DNA of 15,922 nucleotides from Sulfurovum sp. (GCA_016744875.1 JADGDL010000015.1:19188-35109); one strand, 5' to 3'; shown: positions 1-8,948, counted from the stretch's first letter. Notes: generated by a model not told the origin, from the sequence alone. Translations and numbers: made by a program.

Positions 1-1
1 G

Positions 2-1102
2 CAGCTTCATGTGGGTGAATATATCTATATGTATGATGGGATTATTCGTTCAAGAGTTGTTGAAATTTCAACAGATAATGTTAAAGTAAGCATTGAAAAT
101 GATGGCATTTTAAGCTCCAAAAAAGGTGTGAATTTTCCTAACACAAATTTGGGTATTGATATTTTAACAGAAAAAGACAAACAAGATATGCTCTGGGGTG
201 TGCAAAACAATGTTGATTTTATGGCTATTTCTTTTGTTCAGGATGCCAAAGATATGTGTGCAGCACGTGCTGTCATAGATGAGTATGGGGGACGTACTCA
301 ACTTTTTGCCAAGATAGAGAAATTTGATGCGGTCGAAAATATTGATGAAATCCTCAAGGAGAGTGATGGTTTAATGGTCGCGCGTGGTGATTTGGGGATT
401 GAAATTCCTTACTTTAATGTACCTGCAGTACAAAAAATGATTATTAAAAAAGCAAATGATGATAGTAAGCCAGTTATTACTGCAACACAAATGCTTCTCT
501 CTATGACTAAAAACGACACAGCAACACGTGCAGAGATCAGTGATGTAGCCAATGCGGTCTTGGATGGAACGGACGCAGTGATGCTTTCAGAAGAGAGTGC
601 TGTTGGACATAATCCTATTCTTGCTGTTAAGACAATGGTCAACACCATTCGGGCAACAGAGGAATATTATCCTTTTAATCGTTTATCATATTTTAAAATG
701 CATGATGATGCGGACAAGATAAACGACTCGGCTGTTCGTCTTTGTCAAAGCTTGGATGCAGTTGGTATTTTAACCATCACTTCTTCAGGTCGATCAGCCA
801 GAAAAATAGCCCGCTACCGTCCAGATAGACCCATTTATGCAGTAACACACGACCGGATTACTGCTCAATTATTGACTATGGTTTGGGGTGTAGTTCCCGC
901 CTTCTCTGTAACTGACAAGAATTTGGAAAATATGATGAGTGATGTGATGGAAGAGGGTATTAATCGTGGAGTACTCGATATAGACAGCCATTACATTTTG
1001 ACTGCGGGTGACCCCGTAGGTGTAAGTGGCTCAACCAATATGATTCGTATCATTACTGGATATGAAATGGAATACTTCAGGTCATTGAAAGGGCATGTGT
1101 AA
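2..1102 (+). CDS. pyk: Pyruvate kinase, 5'-truncated by window edge
   Basis: Pyruvate kinase transfers phosphate from phosphoenolpyruvate to ADP, the last step of lower glycolysis and of the Entner-Doudoroff route. The frame is open from base 2, so the GTG at 11 is an internal valine (Q-L-H-V-G-E), not the start. About 366 codons are visible; family members have about 470-480, so roughly 110 N-terminal residues lie outside. Diagnostic motifs appear in order: the end of the B domain with KKGVNFP, MAISFVQ, AKIEK (about 308-322, with the catalytic lysine), MVARGDLG (374-397, metal and substrate loop), KPVITATQM (about 470-493), and MLSEESAVG (about 582-608). The C-terminal allosteric domain follows to a TAA stop. 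It converges on pgm with only 18 bp between stops and no clear intrinsic terminator. Identity is secure; only the N-terminus is missing. Confidence 0.97.
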   Translation, partial: QLHVGEYIYMYDGIIRSRVVEISTDNVKVSIENDGILSSKKGVNFPNTNLGIDILTEKDKQDMLWGVQNNVDFMAISFVQDAKDMCAARAVIDEYGGRTQLFAKIEKFDAVENIDEILKESDGLMVARGDLGIEIPYFNVPAVQKMIIKKANDDSKPVITATQMLLSMTKNDTATRAEISDVANAVLDGTDAVMLSEESAVGHNPILAVKTMVNTIRATEEYYPFNRLSYFKMHDDADKINDSAVRLCQSLDAVGILTITSSGRSARKIARYRPDRPIYAVTHDRITAQLLTMVWGVVPAFSVTDKNLENMMSDVMEEGINRGVLDIDSHYILTAGDPVGVSGSTNMIRIITGYEMEYFRSLKGHV

Positions 1103-1120
1103 TCCGAGATTAACCTTGAA

Positions 1121-2755
1121 TTACAAAAGCTTTCCAACCATAGTTTGAGCCTCTTCTTGAATCTGCTTTAAGTGTGCTTCATCTATAAAACTCTCTGCAT
1201 AGATCTTGTAGATCGCTTCTGTTCCTGAGGGGCGAAGAGCAAACCATCCATTTTTTGCAACAATTTTAAGACCACCTATAGCTGCACCGTTACCGGGAGC
1301 ATTGGTTAAAATAGCTTCTATAGGCTCACCCGCAAGTACTACTTCTTTTACATCTTCAGGTGACAGTTTTTTGAGAATAGCACGTTGTTCATGATTGGCT
1401 GGTGCATCGATACGTGCATAGATAGGTGCACCAAATTTTTCTGTAAGTTCTTGGTAATGTTCACCAGGGTCTTTCCCTGTCACTGCAAGGATCTCAGCAG
1501 AGAGAAGGGTTAAAATCATACCATCTTTATCGGTACTCCAAACCGTACCGTCTTTACGTAAAAAACTTGCCCCGGCACTCTCTTCTCCTCCAAAAAATAT
1601 CTTGCCTTCCATCAGACCATCGACAAACCATTTGAAACCAACAGGGACTTCAATCACTTTTTTATCCAGTGAATCTGCAACACGGTCGATCATCGAACTG
1701 CTTACAAGGGTTTTCCCTATGCCTAGATCACTTTTCCACTGAGGACGGTTTTGTGCAAGATAGTTGATGGCAACACTGAGATAATGGTTAGGGTTCATTA
1801 ACCCAACACTTTTTGTTACGATACCGTGACGGTCAAAATCTGTGTCATTTCCAAAAGCTATGTCATATTTTTCTTTCAGTGCGACAAGTCCTGCCATAGC
1901 ATAAGGAGATGAACAGTCCATACGAATTTTTCCATCTTTATCACAGTGCATGAATGAGAAGGTAGAATCAAGTGTATCATTGAAGATCTCCATATTGAGT
2001 CCATAGTGTTTTTTGATGGCAGAGTAGTACGCCATGCCAGAACCACCCATTGCGTCTGCACCAATAAGTATGCCTGACTTTGCTATGGCTTTCATATCGA
2101 CCACATTTTCTAAATCATTTACATAGGGTGTGACATAATCATATTCAACAACATTATCTGCTTTGAGTGCATTCTCAGGTGTCATTTTTTTGACATCTTT
2201 AAGGTTACTTTTCATGATATCATTGGCACGTGTTTCTATCCAGTCAGTCACATCAGTATCAGCTGGTCCTCCATGTGGGGGATTGTATTTGAATCCTCCA
2301 TCACTTGGTGGGTTATGTGAAGGTGTAATTACTATACCGTCAGAGAGTGTCTCCTCTTGCATATTGTGTGTCAAGATGGCATGAGATATAACAGGTGTAG
2401 GTGTATATCCGGAATTTTTGGCAATATATACTGTAATGTCATTGGCTGAAAGTACTTGAAGTGCAGTAAGCTGTGAAGGATAGGAGAGGGCATGTGTGTC
2501 AATTCCCATAAAGAGTATACCTTCAATGCCTGCTTCCTTACGATAATCACACACAGCTTGTGTGACAGCAAATATATGCATTTCATTAAAACTTTTAAGC
2601 AGAGAGGAACCACGGTGTCCTGATGTCCCAAAGCTAACACATTGTGCACTGTTTTGTGTATCAGGTGTTTGAGTATAATAATCACTGATGAGTTCGGGAA
2701 TATTGGTAAGTATTGATTTTGGAGCTAATTTTCCGGCATAGGGATGATGGTTCAT
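1121..2755 (-). CDS. pgm: Phosphoglucomutase, alpha-D-glucose phosphate-specific
   Basis: A cytosolic enzyme interconverting glucose 1-phosphate and glucose 6-phosphate, linking glycogen and nucleotide-sugar pools to the Entner-Doudoroff genes next door. The 544 residues match the E. coli Pgm-type length (about 546). Visible motifs: FGTSGHRG near residues 42-49; the phosphoserine loop TPSHNPP, with the acceptor serine at 146; the Mg-binding DTDFD at 304-308; the sugar-binding GGEESAG at 389-395; and the phosphate-binding RPSGTE near the C-terminus. The start ATG (2753-2755) is preceded on the minus strand by AAAGGT at a suitable distance. It is transcribed divergently from the zwf operon across a 363-bp gap and converges on pyk. 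Nothing looks broken. The alternative of a phosphomannomutase/phosphoglucosamine mutase is unlikely given the SGHRGS and length signature. Confidence 0.96.
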   Translation of the reverse strand: MNHHPYAGKLAPKSILTNIPELISDYYTQTPDTQNSAQCVSFGTSGHRGSSLLKSFNEMHIFAVTQAVCDYRKEAGIEGILFMGIDTHALSYPSQLTALQVLSANDITVYIAKNSGYTPTPVISHAILTHNMQEETLSDGIVITPSHNPPSDGGFKYNPPHGGPADTDVTDWIETRANDIMKSNLKDVKKMTPENALKADNVVEYDYVTPYVNDLENVVDMKAIAKSGILIGADAMGGSGMAYYSAIKKHYGLNMEIFNDTLDSTFSFMHCDKDGKIRMDCSSPYAMAGLVALKEKYDIAFGNDTDFDRHGIVTKSVGLMNPNHYLSVAINYLAQNRPQWKSDLGIGKTLVSSSMIDRVADSLDKKVIEVPVGFKWFVDGLMEGKIFFGGEESAGASFLRKDGTVWSTDKDGMILTLLSAEILAVTGKDPGEHYQELTEKFGAPIYARIDAPANHEQRAILKKLSPEDVKEVVLAGEPIEAILTNAPGNGAAIGGLKIVAKNGWFALRPSGTEAIYKIYAESFIDEAHLKQIQEEAQTMVGKLL

Positions 2756-3118
2756 TATTTACCTTTAGTATATTTGTAGCAGTTTAGCATTTCTATCATA
2801 TTATCTTTCATATAGTACTGATTAAAATTGAAACAATACTGTCATACCTTCCAATAACCATGTTATGAAAGGATTTGTAAATAAAGGACGTTCTAAAGAG
2901 ATGTTGCGCGGTATGCAGGTAAAAGTTTCTTTGTGTTCTGAGACTGCTTTGCTGGGTACTGCACATTTTGCTCTTGATAGACTGTAAAATAGTCTTTCAA
3001 TCTTCTATTGACTAAAATATAACCATTAAATTGATTATTTATTTATCATATTGCGTTATAGTTATTTAATATAGTAGCTGTAAATGTATTTGATGAGAAT
3101 TACGATAGGAAATAAATA
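2756..3118. other. Divergent intergenic region between pgm and zwf
   Basis: This 363-bp gap must carry the promoters of both pgm (minus) and the zwf operon (plus). The middle holds a glucokinase-like C-terminal remnant (2865-2987, listed separately). A 7-bp hairpin with an AAA loop (2979-2995, one G-U pair) spans the remnant's stop codon and is followed by only three T residues, so it is at best a weak leftover terminator. From 2996 to 3118 the sequence is very AT-rich, with a TATAGT hexamer at 3070-3075, about 43 bp before the zwf start, as a possible -10 element. No convincing -35 partner at standard spacing was seen. Confidence 0.5.
2865..2987 (+). pseudogene. glk: Probable glucokinase C-terminal remnant
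   Basis: A 40-codon open stretch ending in TAA resembles the conserved C-terminus of bacterial glucokinases. It has an F-x-N-KGR turn, then an amphipathic helix, a short beta segment of the form M-Q-V-K-V-S-L, then ALLGTAHFA. In the family these correspond to F-x-x-KGR, IPV-x-x-I and GLLGAA. The open frame continues a few codons upstream (to a TGA at 2829-2831), which may preserve a little more of the protein. No ATP-binding or sugar-binding part of the enzyme lies in the gap, so the gene is about 85-90% lost. It is on the same strand as zwf, 131 bp upstream. Inference: glk once headed the operon and decayed. An alternative is a chance short frame, but a match in both order and spacing makes that less likely. 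Confidence 0.6.
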
Positions 3119-4582
3119 ATGAATGATATAAAGAGTCTCTGCGATATTATTATTTTTGGTGGACATGGCGATCTTTCTTTTAGGAAATTGATGCCAGCAC
3201 TTTACCATCTTAGTAATGACGGGTATTTGGATGAGAAGAGCCGTATCATTACAGTTACAAGAGACCCTATGAGTCGAGAAGAACATTGTATCCTTGTCAA
3301 GTCAAAACTTCAGGGATTTTTACGGGGTAATGCTTTTAGCGAAGAGAAATTTGATCGTTTTAAGAAACAACTCCATGTCGTTATTATAGATTTTGGAGAT
3401 GATGAGAGTTATAGTGGACTTCAAGAGCTTCTTGCTATGTATCCACAAAGAGACAGAGTAAATTATCTCTCAACTGCACCTGATTTTTTTGCTCCTATTT
3501 GTAGGTCTTTAAGTCAATGGGAATTAGTAAGTCCTCAAAGCAGGGTCGTACTTGAAAAACCAATTGGCCGTGACCTTGAGTCATCACGTGTGATCAATGT
3601 AGATGTGTTGAAGTATTTTGAAGAGTCTCAGGTTTATCGAATTGACCATTATTTGGGTAAAGATACTGTACAGAATATTATGGCACTTCGATTTTCAAAC
3701 CGTATTTTTATGCCACTTTGGGATGCAAATAATATTGATAATGTACAGATCACTGTGGCTGAAAGTGTAGGTGTTGAAGGAAGATGGGGATATTATGATG
3801 AATACGGTGCTATGCGTGATATGGTACAGAATCACTTGATGCAACTGCTTTGCCTTGTGGCTATGGAACCACCTTGCTCACTTGCTGCAGACAGTGTACG
3901 TGATGAAAAAGTAAAAGTATTGCGTTCTCTACGTATGATGAATCCAACTGATATTGAACAAAAGACAGTACGTGCACAATATGACCATGGATCGATCAAT
4001 GGTGAACCAGTACCCGGTTATCTTGAAGGTGAAGGCGTTGCAGAGAGTACAACAGAAACTTTTGCTGCCCTTCGTATTGATATAGATAATTGGCGCTGGA
4101 ATGGTGTACCTTTTTATCTTAGAAGTGGAAAGCGCATGCGACAGAGAAACTCAGAGATCGTGATTCATTTTAAAACGATTCCACATTCTATTTTTGCGAA
4201 CCAGGGTAAATGTATTTCTGAAAATAAACTTGTCATTTCACTGCAGCCAAAAGAGAGTATCAATCTGCAGCTTATGAATAAGATTCCTGGGTTAAGTGAG
4301 CAAATGAAATTGAAGAAGGTTGAACTTGAACTCAATACCCCACTGAATATGGAACATAAACCAGATGCTTATGAACGCTTACTTTTAGATGTTATTCGTG
4401 CAAATCCAACACTTTTCATGCGTCTTGATGAGGTGGATGCGGCATGGAAATGGGCAGATATTATTTTAGATGCTTGGGCAGAAGATACTGTGCCTATGAA
4501 AAGTTACAGTGCAGGAACTGATGGTCCAAGTGCTGCTGTACAGCTTATTGCACGAGATGGAAGGAGTTGGCACGATGAGTAA
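3119..4582 (+). CDS. zwf: Glucose-6-phosphate 1-dehydrogenase
   Basis: Oxidises glucose 6-phosphate to 6-phosphogluconolactone with NAD(P)+, the committed entry into the Entner-Doudoroff branch. The 487 residues match the family (about 480-490). Motifs: the Rossmann loop FGGHGDLSFRKL at about 13-24 (a variant of GAxGDLAxRKL), EKPIGRD at 146-152, the active-site YRIDHYLGK at 173-181 with H177, and GRWGYYDEYGAMRDMVQNHL at about 221-240 with the second catalytic histidine at 239. The ATG is 8 nt after AGGA (3107-3110). It is the first intact gene of the operon, and its last 8 bases overlap the pgl start. The second Gly and His in the nucleotide loop are unusual relative to GATGDLA/GASGDLA, but the fold residues are kept. 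Cofactor preference cannot be told from sequence alone. Confidence 0.97.
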   Translation: MNDIKSLCDIIIFGGHGDLSFRKLMPALYHLSNDGYLDEKSRIITVTRDPMSREEHCILVKSKLQGFLRGNAFSEEKFDRFKKQLHVVIIDFGDDESYSGLQELLAMYPQRDRVNYLSTAPDFFAPICRSLSQWELVSPQSRVVLEKPIGRDLESSRVINVDVLKYFEESQVYRIDHYLGKDTVQNIMALRFSNRIFMPLWDANNIDNVQITVAESVGVEGRWGYYDEYGAMRDMVQNHLMQLLCLVAMEPPCSLAADSVRDEKVKVLRSLRMMNPTDIEQKTVRAQYDHGSINGEPVPGYLEGEGVAESTTETFAALRIDIDNWRWNGVPFYLRSGKRMRQRNSEIVIHFKTIPHSIFANQGKCISENKLVISLQPKESINLQLMNKIPGLSEQMKLKKVELELNTPLNMEHKPDAYERLLLDVIRANPTLFMRLDEVDAAWKWADIILDAWAEDTVPMKSYSAGTDGPSAAVQLIARDGRSWHDE

Positions 4583-5270
4583 AACACTACATACATTTCA
4601 GTCACAGGATGCTTTGATAGAGGTACTTAGTAAAAAAATCATTGATCAACTTCAAGATGCAATTGATAAAAAAGGTAAAGCTTCTTTACTTGTTTCAGGC
4701 GGTAGTACGCCTAAGCCACTTTTTAAAAAACTCAGTGAGTCTGCTCTTCTATGGGAGAAGGTAAGTGTTGGTCTTTGTGATGAACGATGGATACCTTCTT
4801 CCGATAAAAACAGCAATGAAAACCTTGTAAAAACATATTTACTTCAAGGTCAAGCAAGCAAAGCTACCTTTATAGGTATGTATAACGAAGCGTTAGATGT
4901 TGACATGGCAGAAAAATGGTGTACAGAAAAGATGAAAGAAGCACTTTTCCCATTTGATGTAGTAGTATTAGGTATGGGAAATGATGCCCATACTGCTTCT
5001 CTTTTTCCTGATAATGTAAAATTGGAAAAGGCCTTAGATCTTGAGAATGAGGATTTATGTATATCTATTGAGCCTACAACAGCTCCTTATATGCGTATGA
5101 GCTTGACACGTTCAGCTATTTTGAGTGCCACACATATTTATTTGCATTTTGAAGGTGAAGAAAAACTTGCTGTGTATGGAGATGTAATTACAGGAGAAGA
5201 TATGTACAAAATGCCAATTCGCTCAGTTTTAAATCAGGATAATAAAGATGTAGAGGTATATTACGTATGA
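4575..5270 (+). CDS. pgl: 6-phosphogluconolactonase
   Basis: Hydrolyses 6-phosphogluconolactone to 6-phosphogluconate, the second step of the pathway. The frame is open further upstream to 4509, but the ATG at 4575 is chosen because AAGGAG (4561-4566) sits 8 nt before it and the resulting 231 residues fit the DevB/Pgl family. Motifs: SGGSTP at 41-46, LCDERWIP at 67-74, and the family signature GMGNDAHTASLFP at 133-145. In the last, alanine replaces the usual glycine before the histidine (GMGxDGHTASLFP); the histidine itself is retained. The gene overlaps zwf by 8 bases (ATGAGTAA) and edd by 4 (ATGA), implying translational coupling. This is the devB/SOL type, not the YbhE beta-propeller type. 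Confidence 0.95.
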   Translation: MSKTLHTFQSQDALIEVLSKKIIDQLQDAIDKKGKASLLVSGGSTPKPLFKKLSESALLWEKVSVGLCDERWIPSSDKNSNENLVKTYLLQGQASKATFIGMYNEALDVDMAEKWCTEKMKEALFPFDVVVLGMGNDAHTASLFPDNVKLEKALDLENEDLCISIEPTTAPYMRMSLTRSAILSATHIYLHFEGEEKLAVYGDVITGEDMYKMPIRSVLNQDNKDVEVYYV

Positions 5271-7096
5271 ATGAAACCATCCAAAAAGTGACAGAACAGA
5301 TCATAGAGCGTTCAGCAAAAAGCAGGGCAGTGTATCTTAACCGAATCTCTAAAGCTAAGGGACATGGGGTCAATCGAAACAAACTGGGTTGCAGTAATCT
5401 TGCTCATGCCATGGCACCCATGGAAGAGAATGAAAAAACTTCACTTGCAGGAATGCAAAGTCCAAATATTGCTATCGTCACAGCCTACAATGATATGCTT
5501 TCTGCACATGAACCCTATAAACTGTATCCTACACTCATCAAACGTACGTTGATGGATCTTGGTGCTACTGCACAAGTTGCAGGTGGCGTACCTGCCATGT
5601 GTGATGGAGTAACGCAGTCTCAGCCAGGTATGGAGTTGAGTCTTTTCAGTCGGGATAATATAGCGATGGGGACAGCCATAGGGCTCTCTCATAATGTGTA
5701 TGACGGAGCACTGTATCTTGGTGTATGTGATAAGATCGTTCCAGGACTTGTGGTCGGTGCTTTGGCGTTTGGTCATCTTCCTGGACTATTTGTGCCTGCA
5801 GGACCTATGTCTTCAGGTATAAGTAATGCACAAAAAGCAAAGGTACGTCAGGACTTTGCTCAAGGTAAAGTGAGTGAAGACTCTTTGTTAAAAGTAGAGT
5901 CTGCCTCGTATCACAGCAGTGGTACCTGTACATTTTACGGTACAGCAAATTCAAACCAGATGTTACTTGAAATGATGGGATTGCAACTCCCAAACAGTTC
6001 TTTTGTCAATACAAATACACCTCTTAGAGAAGCTTTGACAGCACATGCGGCAAAAACAATTTTAAGCATGACGGACTTATCTGGAACCTATAAACCTATA
6101 GCAGAGATCATAGATGAAAAAAGCTTTGTCAATGCTATAGTCGGATTGATGGCAACGGGAGGCTCAACGAATCATACGATCCATATTATTGCTATGGCAA
6201 GAGCTGCGGGGATCATACTGAACTGGGATGATTTTGATACTATTTCCAAAGTGACTCCTTTGCTGTGCAAGATGTATCCCAACGGGCAAGCTGATGTCAA
6301 TCATTTTAGAGATGCAGGTGGTATGAGTGTAGTGATATCCCAACTTCTTGATGCTGGACTTGTACATAATGATGTTGAAACGATCGTAGGAAAAGGTTTG
6401 GATACATATATCGCAGAACCGAGTTTAAGTGGTGGAAATTTGATGTTTAAAGAAGGGGCAAAAACTTCAAGAGATGAAAATGTAGTCTCAAGTACAGCAA
6501 ATCCTTTTAGTGCGGAAGGTGGACTCAAGCTGCTCAATGGCAATTTGGGAAGAAGTGTGATTAAGACTTCTGCGCTGAAACCCGAGCAGTTTATTATCGA
6601 AGCAGAAGCTATCGTGTTTGAATCTCAAGAATCTTTACAGACTGCATTTAAAGAAGGTGACTTGGAAAGAGACTTTATCGCTGTTGTACGGTATCAGGGG
6701 CCTAAAGCCAACGGCATGCCTGAACTCCACGGACTTATGCCACCTCTGGGTGTGCTTCAGGACAAAGGATTTAAAGTGGCAATTATCACTGATGGTCGTA
6801 TGTCTGGAGCCTCAGGTAAAGTCCCATCAGCTATCCATTTTTCTCCAGAAGCTCTCGATGGTGGTATGCTCGCAAAGATTAAAACAGGAGATATAATCCG
6901 TTTTGATGCTCAAAAAGGAGAGATCTTGCTTTTGGTAGAGCAAGAGGAATTAGCATCACGCGTGATAGAGGTACCGGACCTAAGTGCCAATAGACACGGT
7001 TTTGGTAGAGAACTTTTTGTATCTGTACGTCAAAGTATAGGGTTGGCAGAAGAGGGTGCAAGTATATTTGATATTAGTGGAAAGGAACGAGCATGA
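5267..7096 (+). CDS. edd: 6-phosphogluconate dehydratase
   Basis: Dehydrates 6-phosphogluconate to 2-keto-3-deoxy-6-phosphogluconate (KDPG), the first dedicated Entner-Doudoroff enzyme. It is an iron-sulfur IlvD/Edd-family protein of 609 residues, near the E. coli Edd length (603). Conserved stretches include AMCDGVTQSQPGMELS (C112), GVCDKIVPG (C154; IlvD/Edd signature), and SGTCTFYGTANSNQ (C221), giving the three candidate cluster cysteines. The C-terminal signature ITDGRMSGASGKVPSA is also present. The AMCDGVTQ, CTFYGTANSNQ and PELHGLMPPLG features separate Edd from dihydroxyacid dehydratase IlvD. The start codon overlaps the pgl stop as ATGA, and its own stop overlaps the eda start the same way. 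The cluster is likely oxygen-labile, as known for the family, consistent with a microaerobic lifestyle (inference). Confidence 0.96.
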   Translation: MNETIQKVTEQIIERSAKSRAVYLNRISKAKGHGVNRNKLGCSNLAHAMAPMEENEKTSLAGMQSPNIAIVTAYNDMLSAHEPYKLYPTLIKRTLMDLGATAQVAGGVPAMCDGVTQSQPGMELSLFSRDNIAMGTAIGLSHNVYDGALYLGVCDKIVPGLVVGALAFGHLPGLFVPAGPMSSGISNAQKAKVRQDFAQGKVSEDSLLKVESASYHSSGTCTFYGTANSNQMLLEMMGLQLPNSSFVNTNTPLREALTAHAAKTILSMTDLSGTYKPIAEIIDEKSFVNAIVGLMATGGSTNHTIHIIAMARAAGIILNWDDFDTISKVTPLLCKMYPNGQADVNHFRDAGGMSVVISQLLDAGLVHNDVETIVGKGLDTYIAEPSLSGGNLMFKEGAKTSRDENVVSSTANPFSAEGGLKLLNGNLGRSVIKTSALKPEQFIIEAEAIVFESQESLQTAFKEGDLERDFIAVVRYQGPKANGMPELHGLMPPLGVLQDKGFKVAIITDGRMSGASGKVPSAIHFSPEALDGGMLAKIKTGDIIRFDAQKGEILLLVEQEELASRVIEVPDLSANRHGFGRELFVSVRQSIGLAEEGASIFDISGKERA

Positions 7097-7734
7097 CAGC
7101 GAAAGAAGTGATGGAAATATCACCTGTTGTCCCTGTGATAGCATTAGGGAGTGTAGAAGATGCTTTGGCACTTGCAGAAGCTTTATTGGAGGGTGGCATT
7201 TCTGTTATGGAAATAACACTTCGTACAGAAGCCGGACTTAAATCAATAGAAGCTATTTCCAAGTCAATCCCCCAAATGAATGTCGGTGCAGGAACAGTGC
7301 TTAATGCAAGTGATTTTAAACAAGCGGTTACTCATGGTGCACAGTTTGTTTTTAGTCCAGGAATCAGTGAAGATCTGATGCAGACTTCAAAAGAATTGAA
7401 CATTGCTCTCATTCCTGGTGTCGCTACAGCTTCTGAAGTAATGTTGGCGAAAAATAACGGTTTTGAACATTGTAAACTTTTTCCAGCTACATTGGCAGGC
7501 GGTGTTGAAGCGTTAAAGGCTTTTAGTGGTCCTTTCTCTTCCATGCGTTTTTGCCCAACTGGAGGAGTTAATTTAAAAAATGTAAATGACTTTTTATCCC
7601 TTCCCAATGTTGTCTGCGTGGGTGGAAGTTGGATCGTACCCAAAGCAGCTATCGATATGAAGGATTTTCGCGAAATTACGAGGCTTTCTAAAGAAGTAAT
7701 GGACATCATAAAATTAAAAAAGGTAGTAGCATGA
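7093..7734 (+). CDS. eda: KDPG aldolase (2-keto-3-deoxy-6-phosphogluconate aldolase)
   Basis: Cleaves KDPG to pyruvate and glyceraldehyde 3-phosphate, closing the Entner-Doudoroff route. It is a 213-residue single-domain TIM barrel, the same length as E. coli Eda. Active-site features: ME-ITLRTE around 39-46 with the catalytic glutamate at 40; GAGTVL at 65-70; SPG at 88-90; IPGVATASE at about 107-115; CKLFPA with the Schiff-base lysine K128; and the phosphate-binding PTGGV at 155-159. Start and stop both overlap neighbours as ATGA, so it is coupled to edd and pgi. Some homologues also have 4-hydroxy-2-oxoglutarate aldolase activity; the context with edd makes KDPG the main substrate. Confidence 0.96.
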   Translation: MTAKEVMEISPVVPVIALGSVEDALALAEALLEGGISVMEITLRTEAGLKSIEAISKSIPQMNVGAGTVLNASDFKQAVTHGAQFVFSPGISEDLMQTSKELNIALIPGVATASEVMLAKNNGFEHCKLFPATLAGGVEALKAFSGPFSSMRFCPTGGVNLKNVNDFLSLPNVVCVGGSWIVPKAAIDMKDFREITRLSKEVMDIIKLKKVVA

Positions 7735-8948
7735 AAAATAAACTTTATTTTAGTTCTAAGAGTAGAAAAGAAGAACAAAGCGCCTTTGCGACCATTAAAA
7801 AAGAACAAAGATCAATCGGCTATTACGCACTACCGGATCAAGATGTCAACTCTATATTAGAATATTGCAGTTCGATTTCAGAGGATGTGGAAACAATCGC
7901 CGTGATTGGCATAGGAGGGAGTTCTTTAGGAGCAAAAGCAGTCTATGAATTTATGAAACCAGTAAAAGATCTGCCTAGAAAACTTTACTTCTTTGAAAGT
8001 ACTGACCCTATTAACATTACAGATTTACTTTCTAAGTTTGATGTCCATAAGACCCATTTTCTGGTTATCTCCAAATCAGGTAATACGGTTGAAACTTTTT
8101 CCATTTACAAATATATCTATTCTTTACAAAATGACCCTTCTGCCTATACTTTTATTACCGATCCTGATTCTCCACTTGAAAGCTATGCAAAAGAAATAAA
8201 TGCTTCAGTACTCTATCTTCCTGACAATGTAGGAGGCAGGTTCTCTGTACTTTCAACAGTGGGGTTGGTTCCTTTGGCAATGTGTGGTGTAGATATTAAG
8301 GCTTTGTTGGCAGGTGCAAAATTGGTTAAAAACAGTTTTTTTGAATATGGATATATTAAAGATATACTTCTTAATAAAGCTGTTTACTATGCAAAAAACC
8401 ACGCCCAATATAATATTAATTGTATTTTTGCCTATTCAGAGACACTTAAATATTTCTGTCAATGGTATGTACAGCTTTGGGGTGAAAGTTTAGGAAAACA
8501 TCAACGCCACAGTGCATTTCATGTAGGACTCACACCTATTGGTCTTATCGGACCAAAAGATCAGCACTCGTTCCTTCAACTGATTATGGAAGGAACGAGA
8601 GATAAGTCTGTTACCTTTATCAAGATTCAAGACTTTCCTGAGAATATCATCATCCCGGACATCACACTACCGCATTTGGAAATGTTGGACACGTTAAATG
8701 ACCTTCCTTTCTCGAAATTGATCAATATGCAATGTGACTCTGTGATAGAATCGTTACTAGACCAAGAAGATATTCCTTTAGATACGATCACCATACAAAG
8801 TGTGACAGAAGACAATATAGGTTCTCTTATGTTTTATTATGAACTGCTCACGTCTCTTGTTGGGGAATTGATAGATGTAAACACTTATGATCAACCTGGT
8901 GTGGAAGCAGGGAAGATTATTTTAAAGAAAAAATTAGAAGCAGAATAA
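7731..8948 (+). CDS. pgi: Glucose-6-phosphate isomerase (short form)
   Basis: Interconverts glucose 6-phosphate and fructose 6-phosphate, feeding gluconeogenic carbon into the Entner-Doudoroff route or the reverse. At 405 residues it is the short bacterial form, well under the about 550 of E. coli Pgi, and I see no truncation. Motifs: IGIGGSSLGAKA at about 59-70; SKSGNTVET at 114-122 (sugar-phosphate loop of the SIS fold); DNVGGRFSVLS at 165-175 (first family signature); GESLGK at 251-256 with the base-catalyst glutamate; DQHS at 277-280 with the ring-opening histidine; and YDQPGVEAGK at 386-395 (second signature). ATGA overlap with eda makes it the last gene of the operon. No strong terminator follows; the next 220 bp are AT-rich with only weak hairpins. 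Confidence 0.96.
   Translation: MKNKLYFSSKSRKEEQSAFATIKKEQRSIGYYALPDQDVNSILEYCSSISEDVETIAVIGIGGSSLGAKAVYEFMKPVKDLPRKLYFFESTDPINITDLLSKFDVHKTHFLVISKSGNTVETFSIYKYIYSLQNDPSAYTFITDPDSPLESYAKEINASVLYLPDNVGGRFSVLSTVGLVPLAMCGVDIKALLAGAKLVKNSFFEYGYIKDILLNKAVYYAKNHAQYNINCIFAYSETLKYFCQWYVQLWGESLGKHQRHSAFHVGLTPIGLIGPKDQHSFLQLIMEGTRDKSVTFIKIQDFPENIIIPDITLPHLEMLDTLNDLPFSKLINMQCDSVIESLLDQEDIPLDTITIQSVTEDNIGSLMFYYELLTSLVGELIDVNTYDQPGVEAGKIILKKKLEAE

Noticed and set aside
11..13. GTG at base 11 as the start of pyruvate kinase
   Set aside because: The frame is open upstream and the visible part begins inside the B domain; the true start is outside the window.
2371..2685. 104-codon minus-strand frame inside pgm
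   Set aside because: Same strand but a different frame from pgm, whose catalytic motifs fix the true frame; no ribosome binding site of note.
4509..4574. Extended pgl start upstream of 4575
   Set aside because: It would overlap zwf by 74 bases, add residues absent from the family, and bypass the AAGGAG placed correctly for 4575.
7332..7808. 158-codon open frame on the minus strand opposite eda and the start of pgi
   Set aside because: It lies wholly antisense to well-supported overlapping genes, has no motif, and its sequence follows from the codon bias of the plus strand.
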